The notes beneath the pieces are model-generated. The model made no database searches. It was given only the letters and a program-made list of their open reading frames with translations, and had not been told where the DNA came from. This document shows positions 33,352 to 42,468 of a stretch of DNA of 64,000 bases, one piece after another. Within the stretch, counting starts at the first letter, position 1; each line of letters opens with the position of its first letter. The DNA lies in NCBI GenBank assembly GCA_038226305.1, contig JBBRQN010000012.1, forward strand, positions 23,505-87,504, in the 5' to 3' direction. This DNA is from JASLDZ01 sp038226305 (lineage in GTDB: Bacteria; Pseudomonadota; Alphaproteobacteria; Caulobacterales; Caulobacteraceae). The translations under genes and the position numbers were made by a program.

Positions 33352-33999
33352 CTAGGCCCGCCCGGCCACAGCCGAGAGCTGGCCCGCGCTCACACCCAGC
33401 TTCGCCAGGGCCCGCACCCATTTGGTATCGTAGTCGCTGTCGAAGATCAGGGCTTCGTCCGCGTCGCAGGTCAGCCACACGTTGTCGCGCAGCTCCTGCT
33501 CCAGCTGCCCGCCCGACCAGTCGGCGAAGCCCAGCGCCAGTATGGAGTGGCGTGGCCGCTTGATCGCGTCGCCCAGGGCGTCGAGCACCTCGCGGGTGGC
33601 GGTGAGCGCCACGCCCTCCGCCACCGCGCGGGTGGAGTCCGTGGCCTGATAGTCGTCGGTGTGCAGCACGAAGCCGCGCTCCCGCTCCACCGGCCCGCCC
33701 ACCAGCACGGCCTGCGCCGGAATGCGGATCTGCGACTTCACGCCCAGCCGCTCCAGAAGCTCCGGCAGGTTGAGCCCGCTCATGGGGCGGTTCACGGCGA
33801 TGCCCATCGCCTCGTCGGAGGTGTGGGCCACCATGAGGATCACGGCGCGCTCGAACCGAGGGTCGCCGATGCCGGGCATGGCGATCAGCATCCGGCCCGC
33901 GAGGTTGTCGCCGCCCGTCCACTGGTCCGCGGCGGCGCTGTCGAAGGCCCGCAGTTCTTCGCGATCGAAGTCCATCGGCAAAAGATCGGTCCATCTCAT
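33352..33999 (-). CDS. YqgE/AlgH family protein
   Basis: A 215-residue conserved protein of unknown biochemical role (UPF0301). Family motifs are LAGRMLIAMPGIGDPRFERAVI, VNRPMSGL, the VLVGGPVERERGFVLH stretch, and LALGFADWSGGQLEQEL near residue 165. No signal peptide or membrane segment. It is divergent from the peroxiredoxin gene with an 84-bp gap and convergent with the acetyltransferase gene, 7 bp away. Confidence 0.93.
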   Translation of the reverse strand: MRWTDLLPMDFDREELRAFDSAAADQWTGGDNLAGRMLIAMPGIGDPRFERAVILMVAHTSDEAMGIAVNRPMSGLNLPELLERLGVKSQIRIPAQAVLVGGPVERERGFVLHTDDYQATDSTRAVAEGVALTATREVLDALGDAIKRPRHSILALGFADWSGGQLEQELRDNVWLTCDADEALIFDSDYDTKWVRALAKLGVSAGQLSAVAGRA

Positions 34000-34083
34000 G
34001 CCCGAAACAAGGCGCGAATGGCCTTGCGGTTGCCGCCCCGGGCCACTTATCTCGCCCCCAAGTCAATCAAAGGATCACACCCC

Positions 34084-34563
34084 ATGACCATCAAGGTCGG
34101 CGACCGCCTGCCCGCGACCAACTTCATGACCCCCGGCGAGAAGGGGCCTGAGCCGGTCTCGACCGACGACGTGTTCAAGGGCAAGCGCGTGGCCCTGTTC
34201 GCCGTGCCGGGCGCCTTCACCCCCACCTGCGATGCCCGCCACCTGCCGAGCTTCAAGGACAACGCCGAGGGCCTGAAGTCCAAGGGCGTAGACCTGATCG
34301 CCTGCGTGTCGGTCAACGACGTGTTCGTGATGAAGGCCTGGGGCAAGGCTTCGGACGCCGATGGCATCATGATGCTGGCCGACGGCAACGGCGACTTCAC
34401 CAAGGCCCTGGGCCTGGAGCTCGACGCCTCCGGCTTCGGCATGGGTCACCGCTCGCAGCGCTACTCCATGCTGGTGAACGACGGCGTGGTCGAGCAGCTG
34501 AACGTGGAGAACGGCGGCGCCTACGAGGTGTCGAGCGGCGACTACCTCCTCAGCCACATGTGA
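34084..34563 (+). CDS. Peroxiredoxin (Prx5/AhpE-like, glutaredoxin- or thioredoxin-dependent)
   Basis: Thiol peroxidase of 159 residues. The peroxidatic Cys is C49 in VPGAFTPTC; the Prx5 blocks KGKRVALFAVPGAFTP, VNDVFVMKAWGK, LADGNGDFTKALGL and FGMGHRSQRYSMLV follow. No resolving Cys is seen near the C-terminus, so it would rely on an outside thiol such as glutaredoxin. The only other Cys is in LIACVSVND. Its own promoter probably lies in the 84-bp gap before it. Confidence 0.93.
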   Translation: MTIKVGDRLPATNFMTPGEKGPEPVSTDDVFKGKRVALFAVPGAFTPTCDARHLPSFKDNAEGLKSKGVDLIACVSVNDVFVMKAWGKASDADGIMMLADGNGDFTKALGLELDASGFGMGHRSQRYSMLVNDGVVEQLNVENGGAYEVSSGDYLLSHM

Positions 34564-34635
34564 CATCCCGAGCGACGGGGCGCACCGTCACGGAGCTGTC
34601 GTAAGGCCGACCTAGAGCCTCAGTGAGGAGACACC

Positions 34636-37200
34636 ATGACCCGTTCGCCCTTCGCCCGCCGGCCCCTGGCCATCGTAGCTGCAGCCTGCCTGACATCGAT
34701 CGGGCTGGCGGGTTCGGCGACCGCGCAGGCGGTCCGCCAGATGGGCGCGTCGACGCAGAGCCTCCCCGGCCCGGTGCCGGGGGGCTCGAACCTTCCCAAC
34801 GGTTGGCGCATCACCCCTGCGGGGGCCGTGGTGGCCGACCTGAACGACCTGATCCTCAAGCTCCTGCCCTCGCCAGACGGGCGGGTGATCGCGGCAGTCC
34901 ACTCCGGCTACCTGGCCCACGGCGTCAGCCTGATCGACGTGAAGACCCGCAAGGTGGTGCAGGAGGTTCCCCTCAAGACCACCTGGCTGGGCCTCGCCTG
35001 GTCGCCGGACGGCCGCAGCCTCTACGTCTCGGGCGGCAACGCCAACGGCGAGAAGAAGATCGCGGCCTCGGTCGCGCCGATCTACGCCCTGGCCTATGCG
35101 AACGGGCGGCTGAATCCGGAGCCCAGAGCCACCTTCATCGACCCCACCCTCGACAAGGACCAGGTGTGGTGGGCCGGGCTGGAGACCGATGCCAAGCGCG
35201 GCCTGCTCTATGCCGCCAACCGCGGCGGCTCGCCTGAGCCCACCGACGTGGTGGCCTTCGACCTGAAGACCGGCGTGGTGCGGAAGCGCATCCGCGTGGG
35301 GGCCAACCCCTATGAGGTTCGGCTGTCGGCCGATGGCCGCCGCCTCTTCGCCTCCAACTGGGCGGAGGCGACGATCAGCGTGATCGACCCCGACAAGGGC
35401 GTGGTGGTGAAGACGCTGAGCGTCGGCCCCAACCCCAACGACCTCCTCACTACGGCCGACGGCCGCCTGTTCGTGACCTGCGCCGGCGACAACACCGTGC
35501 GCGTGTTCGACACCCGCACCCTGGAGCCCCTCGAGACGATCTCCACCGCCCTCTACGCGGGATCGCCCGAGGGCTCGACGCCCAACGCCCTGGCCTATGA
35601 CGGCACCCGCAAGCTCCTGTTCGTGGCCAACGCCGACAACAACGACGTGGCCGTGATCGACGTGCGCGACCGGGCGCACAGTGCCGTGGCGGGCTTCATT
35701 CCCACCGGCTGGTATCCCTCCGCCGTGGCCGTCGGGCCGGGCGCAGGCTCGCTCTACGTCGGGGCAACCAAGGGCGAGGGCGGCCACGCCGACCTGCGCG
35801 GACCGGGCAGCCCTCTGGCGATCAAGAAGGGCGGCGACGAAAGCATCAAGACGCTGCAACGCTCCACCGTCGAGCGGGTCGAGCTGCCTGCGGTCAAGGC
35901 GCGGCTGAAAGCCAGGCTCGGCCGGTGGACTGCGCAGGCCACCGCCAACTCACCCTATCGCAGCGAGCGGTTGAAAACGGCGCTGGCCCCGGCCGCGCCG
36001 TCGTCCGTCCCGGCGAAGGTGGGCGCGGGCTCGCCGATCAAGCACGTGATCTACATCATCAAGGAAAACCGCACCTACGATCAGATCCTAGGCGACCTGC
36101 CGGGTGCCAACGGGGATCCGCGGCTGGCGATCTTCGGCGCGAAGGTCACGCCCAACATCCACGCCCTGGCCGCGCAGTTCACCACCTTCGACAACTGCTA
36201 CGCTGACGGCGACGTGAGCCAGGACGGGCACTCCTGGTCCAACGGGGCCTACGCCACCGACCAGAACGAGAAGTCGTGGCCGGCCAACTACGGCGGCCAC
36301 AGCCGGGGCGCGGTGCTGAGCCAGGCCTACATTCCGGCGGCCGGCTATCTGTGGGACCAGGCCAAGCGGGCGGGCCTCACCTACCGAAGCTACGGCGAGT
36401 ACGCCACGCGGGTCAGCGACGGCACGAGCGCACGGATGGAGGCGCTGGGCGCGGTCTCAGGGCTCAAGGGCCACGTCTCGGACGCCTACAAGAACTGGGA
36501 CGCCCGCGACACGGAGAACGCCAAGACCTTCATCGCCGAATTCGATCGCTATGAAGCCGCGTTCGACAGCCCAGACCCTGCCAAGCGCCTGCCCAACTAC
36601 ATCGTCATGGGCCTGCCGGAGGATCACACCAAGGGCACACAGGTGGGCAAGAACACGCCCGTGGCCATGGTGGCCAGCAACGACCAGGGCGTCGGCATGG
36701 TCGTGGAGCGGGTCAGCCACAGCCGCTATTGGCCCCAGACCGCCATCTTCGTCATCGAGGACGACGCGCAGGACGGGCCCGATCACGTAGACGCCCGCCG
36801 CACCGTGTGCCTGGCGATCAGCCCCTATGTGAAGCGTGGCCATGTGGATTCCACGCTCTACAGCACGAGCTCGATGGTGCGCACGATGGAGCTGCTCCTC
36901 GGCCTGCCGCCGCTCAGCCAGTACGACGCCGCCGCCACGCCCATGTATGCCGCCTTCGCGACGACACCCGACCTGTCGGCCTTCACGCTGAAGGGGCCGC
37001 TGGTGGATCTGTCCGCGGTGAACCCGCCCACAGCCTACGGCGCTCGCGAGAGTGGCCGCATGAACTTCGCCGACCTGGACGACGCGCCCATGCACCGGCT
37101 GAACGAGATCATCTGGAAAAGCTTGCACGGGGCCGCTTCGCCCATGCCGCCGCCGGTGCACCGCTATCGGGCGCTGGTGGACGTGTCTCAGAATCCCTGA
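34636..37200 (+). CDS. Exported beta-propeller and phosphoesterase fusion protein
   Basis: An 854-residue periplasmic protein. Signal peptide (cleavage after TAQA near 32); YVTN/YncE-like seven-bladed propeller (about 55-400) with repeated PxxVRLSADGRRLF-like and NPNDLLTTADGRLF units; then a phosphoesterase domain (about 465-800) of the phospholipase C/acid phosphatase superfamily, beginning IKHVIYIIKENRTYDQ, with NCYADGDVSQDGHSW and the metal-site IEDDAQDGPDHVDARR. This architecture is known as bifunctional YncE/alkaline-phosphatase-family proteins; the substrate is not established. GAGGAG precedes the ATG by 6 bases. Confidence 0.92.
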   Translation: MTRSPFARRPLAIVAAACLTSIGLAGSATAQAVRQMGASTQSLPGPVPGGSNLPNGWRITPAGAVVADLNDLILKLLPSPDGRVIAAVHSGYLAHGVSLIDVKTRKVVQEVPLKTTWLGLAWSPDGRSLYVSGGNANGEKKIAASVAPIYALAYANGRLNPEPRATFIDPTLDKDQVWWAGLETDAKRGLLYAANRGGSPEPTDVVAFDLKTGVVRKRIRVGANPYEVRLSADGRRLFASNWAEATISVIDPDKGVVVKTLSVGPNPNDLLTTADGRLFVTCAGDNTVRVFDTRTLEPLETISTALYAGSPEGSTPNALAYDGTRKLLFVANADNNDVAVIDVRDRAHSAVAGFIPTGWYPSAVAVGPGAGSLYVGATKGEGGHADLRGPGSPLAIKKGGDESIKTLQRSTVERVELPAVKARLKARLGRWTAQATANSPYRSERLKTALAPAAPSSVPAKVGAGSPIKHVIYIIKENRTYDQILGDLPGANGDPRLAIFGAKVTPNIHALAAQFTTFDNCYADGDVSQDGHSWSNGAYATDQNEKSWPANYGGHSRGAVLSQAYIPAAGYLWDQAKRAGLTYRSYGEYATRVSDGTSARMEALGAVSGLKGHVSDAYKNWDARDTENAKTFIAEFDRYEAAFDSPDPAKRLPNYIVMGLPEDHTKGTQVGKNTPVAMVASNDQGVGMVVERVSHSRYWPQTAIFVIEDDAQDGPDHVDARRTVCLAISPYVKRGHVDSTLYSTSSMVRTMELLLGLPPLSQYDAAATPMYAAFATTPDLSAFTLKGPLVDLSAVNPPTAYGARESGRMNFADLDDAPMHRLNEIIWKSLHGAASPMPPPVHRYRALVDVSQNP

Positions 37201-37211
37201 GACACAGCCTC

Positions 37212-37697
37212 ATGAGCACGCCCATCGACATCGCCCCGGCCAATGACCGCGAGCTGGTCATCGCCCGCCTTCTGGAGGCTCCCCGGGAGGCGGTGTTCCG
37301 GTGCTGGAGCGATCCGGCGTTGATCGTGAAGTGGTTCACGCCGCCGCCCTGGAAGACCGTGGAAGCGGTGATGGACGTTCGCCCTGGCGGCTCCAGCCTG
37401 ATCGTGATGGAGGGGCCGGACGGCACCCGCATGCCCAACCCCGGCGTGTTCCTCGACGCGGTGGAGAACGAGCGCCTCGTGTTCACCGATGCCTTCACGG
37501 CCGCGTGGGTCCCTTCGGGCAAGGCCTTCATGGTGGCCACGCTGACCTTCGAGGACGCCGGCGAGAGCCGGACCCGCTATGTCGCCCGCGTCGCCCACTG
37601 GTCGGCGGAGGACAAGTCCGCCCACGAAGCGATGGGCTTCCACGCGGGCTGGGGCATTACCACCGACCAGCTGGAAGCGCTGGCGAAGACGCTCTAG
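37212..37697 (+). CDS. SRPBCC (AHSA1-like) domain protein
   Basis: A 161-residue START-fold protein. It starts TPIDIAPANDRELVIARLLEAP and carries the AHSA1 signatures FRCWSDPALIVKWFTPPPWK, MDVRPGGSSLIVMEGPDG and GFHAGWGITTDQLEAL near the C-terminus. Members bind small hydrophobic ligands or activate Hsp90, but its ligand is unknown. It starts 11 bp after the phosphoesterase stop, so the two are probably co-transcribed. Its TAG stop interlocks with the convergent gene stop in CTAG. Confidence 0.9.
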   Translation: MSTPIDIAPANDRELVIARLLEAPREAVFRCWSDPALIVKWFTPPPWKTVEAVMDVRPGGSSLIVMEGPDGTRMPNPGVFLDAVENERLVFTDAFTAAWVPSGKAFMVATLTFEDAGESRTRYVARVAHWSAEDKSAHEAMGFHAGWGITTDQLEALAKTL

Positions 37698-37966
37698 CGA
37701 GCCGCCGCCGGGGCGCAGGCCGCGCCACATTTGGCGAGGGCGTCGGCGAGCTTCCGCTTCGTGACGCTCAGCTCCAGCCGGGTGAGGTAGGTCTGGGCGT
37801 CGGAGCGCTCCATCTCCTCCTGCAGCTTCACCTCTGCGAGCGCCGAGGCGTCCTGCGAGGCCTTCAGTTTCACGGCGCAGCTCATCGGCTTGCCAGCGGG
37901 AGCGGCCACGGCCACCGAGCCGATCGAAAGCGCCAGCGCGAGGATGACGGCGGGGGTGCGGATCAT
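37694..37966 (-). CDS. Small exported hypothetical protein
   Basis: Not recognised. A 90-residue protein with a signal peptide (cleavage after VAA near 22), leaving a helical mature part of about 68 residues with Cys residues at positions 30, 80 and 86 (SCAVKLK, KCGAACAPA). The last two are close together at the C-terminus. ATG 37966 is the first plausible start; the longer frame upstream is a shadow of the methyltransferase gene. It lies 26 bp after that gene in the same direction, suggesting one operon. Confidence 0.7.
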   Translation of the reverse strand: MIRTPAVILALALSIGSVAVAAPAGKPMSCAVKLKASQDASALAEVKLQEEMERSDAQTYLTRLELSVTKRKLADALAKCGAACAPAAAR

Positions 37967-37992
37967 GGTCTGTATCCTTCTCGCAGACGCGC

Positions 37993-38724
37993 TCAGGCGG
38001 GCTTCTTGAAGCGCAGCACGAACTGGTCCGTGTCGCGGTTCAGCTCGCGGTCGAACACCATCTTGGTGCGGTCGTCCGCAGGGTTGTGCAGGAACTCGCC
38101 CTCGCCATCGAGCACGAAGCCCGCGGCCAGCACCTCCTTCTTCACCACCTCCTCGTCGATGCGGTGCAGGGAGAGCAGCACGTCGTCGCCCGCACCCGCG
38201 CCCGCCTTGGCGGCATGGTCGACGATGAAATAGATGCCGCCGGGCTTCAGCGCGTCGAACACCGCCTTGTTGAGCAATCCGCGGCCCGCACGGATGTCGT
38301 GGTAGTTCTGGCTGGTCCAAACGAGGTCCACAGGCTCCGGCGCGCCGAGCCTCGCGGGCGATCCGGCCAGAAGCGTGATGTTGGCGTAGGCGGCGTCCTT
38401 GGCGATGGCCGCGCTCTGGCTGGCGCGGGGCTCGCCGAACGGGATCGTGTAGACGTGGCCGGAGGGGCCGACGGCGCGGGACAGGAACCGCGTGTAATAG
38501 CCGTTGCCGGGGATCAGCTCGGCCACCTTCATGCCGGGGCGGATCCGGGCGAAGGCCAGGGTCCGGGCAGGCTTCCTGCGGGTGTCGCGGAACACGTCCT
38601 TCGCGGGGCGGTCCTTGTCGGCGACGGCCGAAGCATAGGACACGGGCGACTGGGCGAATGCGGGGGTCACGGCGACACCGGCGAGGATCGACAGCGACGC
38701 GGCCGCCGCGAACAGGGTCTTCAT
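37993..38724 (-). CDS. Exported SAM-methyltransferase-like protein (COG4798 type)
   Basis: A 243-residue protein with a signal peptide (cleavage after AFA near 24) followed by a class I methyltransferase fold. The SAM-loop motif is VAELIPGNGYYT (about 66-77), then SQNYHD, DALKPGGIYFIVDH and a C-terminal QFVLRFKKPA. The same layout occurs in the paralogues at 58930 and 59870. SAM is not normally available outside the cytoplasm, so either the signal is not used for full export or the domain binds something else. ATG 38724 gives the clean signal peptide; an upstream in-frame start at 38751 does not. Confidence 0.85.
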   Translation of the reverse strand: MKTLFAAAASLSILAGVAVTPAFAQSPVSYASAVADKDRPAKDVFRDTRRKPARTLAFARIRPGMKVAELIPGNGYYTRFLSRAVGPSGHVYTIPFGEPRASQSAAIAKDAAYANITLLAGSPARLGAPEPVDLVWTSQNYHDIRAGRGLLNKAVFDALKPGGIYFIVDHAAKAGAGAGDDVLLSLHRIDEEVVKKEVLAAGFVLDGEGEFLHNPADDRTKMVFDRELNRDTDQFVLRFKKPA

Positions 38725-38881
38725 GCAGCGTCCTCCGCAGGCCGACGACATGCGGCCTCGCAGCCGGGGTCGTGCGGCAAGGCCGGCTCTGCGGCAAGCG
38801 GAAAGCGAGCGCCGCCGGGTTGGCGAAGGCCCGCAGCGGTCTTAGCTTCCGCCTTCATCTCAACCCCCGGAGATCTGCCCC

Positions 38882-39307
38882 ATGTTTGCCAAAGCCGCAG
38901 CCGCCGCCCTCAGCCTCGCCCTTATGACCACGACCGCAGCGCACGCCGCCACCCTGCGCTTCGCCGCCACCCTCTCAGGCGCGCAGGAGGTTCCCGCCAA
39001 CACCGAGACCGGCAAGGGCGAGGTCTCTGCCACCCTCGACACCACCACGAAGGTGTTCACCTACACGGCGACCTATGCGGGCCTGACCGGCGCGGCTGGC
39101 GCGGCCCACTTCCACGGTCCGGCCGCCCCCGGCGCCAACGGCCCGCCGGTTGTTGCAGTCGCTGCTACCGCCAGCCCGATCACGGGAACCGCCACCCTAA
39201 CCGACGCCCAGATCGCCGACCTGACGGCGGGCAAGTGGTACTTCAACATCCACACCGCCGCCCACGGCGGCGGCGAAGTCCGCGGACAGCTGAAGCCCGC
39301 CAACTGA
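38882..39307 (+). CDS. CHRD domain-containing exported protein
   Basis: A 141-residue secreted protein made of a signal peptide (cleavage after AHAA near 23) and one CHRD domain, first noted in chordin. Domain features are FAATLSGAQEVPANTETGKGEVSATLD, YTATYAGLTGAAGAAHFHGPA and the WYFNIHTAAHGGGEVRGQL end. Bacterial CHRD proteins are extracytoplasmic and of unknown function. It is divergent from the methyltransferase-like gene (157-bp gap) and convergent with the peptidase gene. Confidence 0.92.
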   Translation: MFAKAAAAALSLALMTTTAAHAATLRFAATLSGAQEVPANTETGKGEVSATLDTTTKVFTYTATYAGLTGAAGAAHFHGPAAPGANGPPVVAVAATASPITGTATLTDAQIADLTAGKWYFNIHTAAHGGGEVRGQLKPAN

Positions 39308-39313
39308 CGACAA

Positions 39314-39344
39314 AGGGTCCGTTCCGCAATCGCGGGCGGACCCT
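39314..39344. terminator. Bidirectional terminator between the CHRD gene and the peptidase gene
   Basis: AGGGTCCG pairs with CGGACCCT and, inside it, CCGC pairs with GCGG around a four-base loop. It sits in the 41-bp gap between two convergent stop codons; the plus-strand copy is followed by CTCCTC rather than a T-run and the minus-strand copy by TTTGTCGTC, which favours termination on the minus strand. Confidence 0.7.
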
Positions 39345-39348
39345 CTCC

Positions 39349-40998
39349 TCACCGTCCAGGGATCGCCGGGGCGTCGCCGTAGCTGAAGGGGTCTGTGGCG
39401 CGCGGCTGCGTGGGCGTCACGTTGCCCGGCAGGGGCGTGTCGGCCTCGGCCGCGTCCATAAGCATGGTCGCCATGATCACTGCGGCCTGGCGCAGATCGG
39501 CGGCGCGCAGGTGGTCGTAGGTGTCCAGATCGGTGTGGTGGGTGCGGGTGTCGTAGTCGAGCGGGTCCTGGATGAACTGGAACGCCGGCAGGCCGATGCG
39601 CTGCATGCCCACGTGGTCCGTGGAGCCCGTGGGCGCCGCCACCACCGCGTTCGCGCCGAGCGACGAGAAGGGCTCCAGCCACGCCTTGAAGGTGGGTATC
39701 ACCGCGAAGTTGCCCTCGGCGTAGATGCCCCGGATCTTGCCCGACCCGTTGTCCAGATTGAAGTAGCCGTGCATGTCGGCGTAGCCCGGCAGCGTCTTGA
39801 TCGGATAGGCGTCCCCCCGGAAGTACGAGGGCGTGTCGGCCTGATCCTTGGGCGGCGGCGGGCGCACGCCGAGGAACTTCTCCACATAGGCCGCGGAGCC
39901 GAACAGGCCCTGCTCCTCCCCCGCCCACAGGGCGAAGCGGATGGTGCGCTTGGGGTGCACGTTCAGGGCGGCCAGGATGCGCGCCGCCTCCATCACCACC
40001 GCCGAGCCCGCGCCGTTGTCTGTGGCGCCGTCGCCCGCGACCCAGCTGTCGAGGTGGGCGCCGGCCATGACGTAGCCCGCCTTGGGATCGCGGCCGGGGA
40101 TGTCGGCGATGATGTCGTAGCCGTTGGGGTCGCTGTCGTCGTATTTGACCACGCTCTCCACCTCGACCTTCACCGGACCGATCTTGGCCAGGCGGGCGAT
40201 GCGGCGGTAGTCCTCGGCGCCGAACTCGAAGCCGGGCACGAGCGGCGTCTGCCCCACCTTGAAGCCCGCCCCGCCGTCGCCGTGCACGAGGCGGCCGTCC
40301 GAGCGGCTCATGGTCACGAAGGCGATGGCGCCTTCTGAGGCCAGAAAGGCGTCGCGCTTGGCGGCGAAGCCCCGGCGCTCCACGTTGCGGGCCGCGGCCT
40401 CGGGATCGAAGTTCCCGAGACGATAGGCATCCTGCTTGGCGATCTCGTCGTCGGTATAGCGGGCGAAGGGCGCCTTCAGCTCGTCGCGCGGCGGGCTGGG
40501 GAAGCTCAGCATCACGATCTTGCCCGAGAGCTTGCCCTTGAAGCGGGCGAAGTCGCGCTCAGAGGTCATGGGAGCGATCACCACTTCGCCCGACTGCACG
40601 CCCTTGGTGGAGGGCGTCCACGACACCGGGATCTGGCGAATCTCGATGGGGCGGGGCGCGATCACCCGGGCGGCCGACTTTTCGATGGTCCAGCCGCGGC
40701 CGAAGTCGAACGGCACCTTGCGCACGTCCTTCAGCCCCCACTCGGTGAACTTGGACGAGGTCCAGGCCTCGGCCTTGCGCATGGCGGGGGAGTTGGTCAT
40801 GCGCCCGCCGATCTGGTCGGACAGGTGCTGCACCGTCTCCATCACCTCGCCGTGGTTGAAGCCCTGATCGGCGATGCGGTTGATCGTAGCCGCATCGACG
40901 CCGGGGATGACGCCCGGCGTCGGCCCTGCAGCCAGCCCGGGCCCCGCGATCAGAAGGGCGGCGGTCGCGACGGAGGCGAGGGCGAAGCGCTTGAGCAT
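39349..40998 (-). CDS. M28 family zinc metallopeptidase, exported
   Basis: A 549-residue secreted aminopeptidase-like enzyme. It has a signal peptide (cleavage after LAA near 24), then the N-terminal PA-containing region and the M28 zinc site: AGAHLDSW (first His/Asp ligand), DGATDNGAGSAV, LWAGEEQGLFGS (catalytic Glu) and THHTDLDTYDHL (last His). Members include aminopeptidases and glutamate carboxypeptidases. ATG 40998 gives the signal peptide directly. Product probably degrades peptides in the periplasm or medium. Confidence 0.92.
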   Translation of the reverse strand: MLKRFALASVATAALLIAGPGLAAGPTPGVIPGVDAATINRIADQGFNHGEVMETVQHLSDQIGGRMTNSPAMRKAEAWTSSKFTEWGLKDVRKVPFDFGRGWTIEKSAARVIAPRPIEIRQIPVSWTPSTKGVQSGEVVIAPMTSERDFARFKGKLSGKIVMLSFPSPPRDELKAPFARYTDDEIAKQDAYRLGNFDPEAAARNVERRGFAAKRDAFLASEGAIAFVTMSRSDGRLVHGDGGAGFKVGQTPLVPGFEFGAEDYRRIARLAKIGPVKVEVESVVKYDDSDPNGYDIIADIPGRDPKAGYVMAGAHLDSWVAGDGATDNGAGSAVVMEAARILAALNVHPKRTIRFALWAGEEQGLFGSAAYVEKFLGVRPPPPKDQADTPSYFRGDAYPIKTLPGYADMHGYFNLDNGSGKIRGIYAEGNFAVIPTFKAWLEPFSSLGANAVVAAPTGSTDHVGMQRIGLPAFQFIQDPLDYDTRTHHTDLDTYDHLRAADLRQAAVIMATMLMDAAEADTPLPGNVTPTQPRATDPFSYGDAPAIPGR

Positions 40999-41081
40999 GG
41001 ACGGTCCTGAAAGAGCGGGAACACAAACCTTAAACGCCAAGCCGCTCCGCGCAATGTCAGGCTTGGCACGTACGCTCCCGG

Positions 41082-41903
41082 TCAGGCCGCCGAACGGCGG
41101 AGCGCCGTCAGGGCTTCGTCGAGGCAGGCGCGGTCGCCGCCTGCGACCACCTGGCCGCCGCTCAAGCCCACCGGGTCGCCGCGCCAGTTCACCACGAAAC
41201 CGCCGGCCCCTTCGATGAGGGGGATGGCGGACTCGATGTCCCAGGCCTTCAGGCCGCCTTCGATCACGAGGTCGATCAGGCCCAGCGCCACCATCGCGAA
41301 GAGGTAGCCGTCGCCCCCAAGCCGGGTGAGCCTCGCGGCAGCGCGCACCTGCTGGAAGGCGGCGATCTCGGGCGGGGTCATGTAGGCGTGGGGGTCGGTG
41401 GCGGCGATGGTGGCTTCGGTCAGCTTGAGACCGGTGCGCACCATAAGGGGGCGGCTCCCTCCCCGGCTGAGCAGTCGCGATCCTGCGGCTTGCGAGCCGA
41501 TGAACAGCTCACCGATGTAGGGCTGGCCGATGGAGCCCAGAACGGGGCGGCCGTGGTGGCGGAGCGCGATCAGGGTCGTCCACAGGGGCAGGCCGGAGAT
41601 GAAGGCGCGGGTGCCGTCCACGGGGTCGAGCACCCAGGTGAACTCCGCGTCCGGCCGGTCTTCGCCGTATTCCTCGCCGATAACCCCGTGCTCGGGGAAG
41701 CGGGCGGCGATGGCCTTGCGGATGGCGGCTTCGGCGTTGCGGTCGGCGGCGGTGACGGGGTCGAACCGGCCCGGTTCGGCCTTGTTGTCCAGCCCGTGAT
41801 CGCCCCGGAACAGGGGCAGAATCTCGGCCGCGGAAGCCTTGTTGAGCTCGATCAGGAAAGCGTCGAACCCGGAAAGCAGGTCATAAGAAAGGGCGTCGGC
41901 CAT
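41082..41903 (-). CDS. hisN: Histidinol-phosphatase, inositol-monophosphatase family
   Basis: A 273-residue Mg-dependent phosphatase of the IMPase fold, matching the HisN type that dephosphorylates histidinol phosphate in alphaproteobacteria. Metal motifs are VIGEEYGED (Glu pair) and WVLDPVDGTRAFI (DPxDGT), and the C-terminal WDIESAIPLIEGAGG motif is present; the FDPVTAADR segment precedes them. A generic inositol-phosphate activity cannot be excluded from sequence. It stands alone, 52 bp before the XRE gene's stop. Confidence 0.88.
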   Translation of the reverse strand: MADALSYDLLSGFDAFLIELNKASAAEILPLFRGDHGLDNKAEPGRFDPVTAADRNAEAAIRKAIAARFPEHGVIGEEYGEDRPDAEFTWVLDPVDGTRAFISGLPLWTTLIALRHHGRPVLGSIGQPYIGELFIGSQAAGSRLLSRGGSRPLMVRTGLKLTEATIAATDPHAYMTPPEIAAFQQVRAAARLTRLGGDGYLFAMVALGLIDLVIEGGLKAWDIESAIPLIEGAGGFVVNWRGDPVGLSGGQVVAGGDRACLDEALTALRRSAA

Positions 41904-41955
41904 GAGGGCATACTAGCGCCCTCATGGCGCGAAGCGGAAAGCGTAAGCGTCGGTT

Positions 41956-42330
41956 TTACAGGGTCAGCTCGTTGCCGTTCAGCGACTTGGCGAGGTCGAG
42001 CAGGCGGCGGCGCGGGCGCTCGCCGAGCTGATAGTAGGCGCGGATCAGATCCAGCGTCTCTTTGCGGCCCATCAGTTCGCCGCCGCCGCTGCGTTCGCCG
42101 TCATCGGCCGAACCGCCTTCGAGGCCGTCGTAGAAATAGCCCACCGGCACCTGCAGCGCCTGCGCCAGCTGATACAGCCGGGCGGCGGAGATGCGGTTGG
42201 CGCCGCATTCGTACTTCTGGATCTGCTGAAAGCGGATGCCCACGGCGGTGGCGAGCTGCTGCTGGGTCTGCCCGAGCAGCCGACGCCGACGGCGCAGTCG
42301 CTTGCCGAGGTGCGTGTCGATGTCTTCCAT
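41956..42330 (-). CDS. XRE-family (helix-turn-helix) transcriptional regulator
   Basis: A 124-residue regulator with a Cro/C1-type HTH in residues 7-60: LGKRLRRRRRLLGQTQQQLATAVGI (first helices), then the recognition helix region RFQQIQKYECGANRISAARLYQLA. A short C-terminal part with FYDGLEGG and LIRAYYQL follows, as in many alphaproteobacterial single-domain regulators. The start at ATG 42330 is preferred as the in-frame extension is not conserved. It lies between hisN and typA on the same strand; targets are unknown. Confidence 0.9.
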   Translation of the reverse strand: MEDIDTHLGKRLRRRRRLLGQTQQQLATAVGIRFQQIQKYECGANRISAARLYQLAQALQVPVGYFYDGLEGGSADDGERSGGGELMGRKETLDLIRAYYQLGERPRRRLLDLAKSLNGNELTL

Positions 42331-42468
42331 GAGCCCGGCCCGTCCCTGGGTGGAGAGGATGAGGCCGTCCCACGACGGGACAGCCACTCCACAGGCGAGC
42401 AATCGAGGGGCCGGGTTCGCGCCGGAGGGGAGAGCTTGGCCGTAAAAGCGGCGTGCCCGCCCCTACGA

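Noticed and set aside
38086..40338. A 750-codon open frame on the plus strand across four genes
   Set aside because: It runs antisense or out of frame through the methyltransferase-like, CHRD and peptidase genes and resembles no protein; it is a composition artefact.
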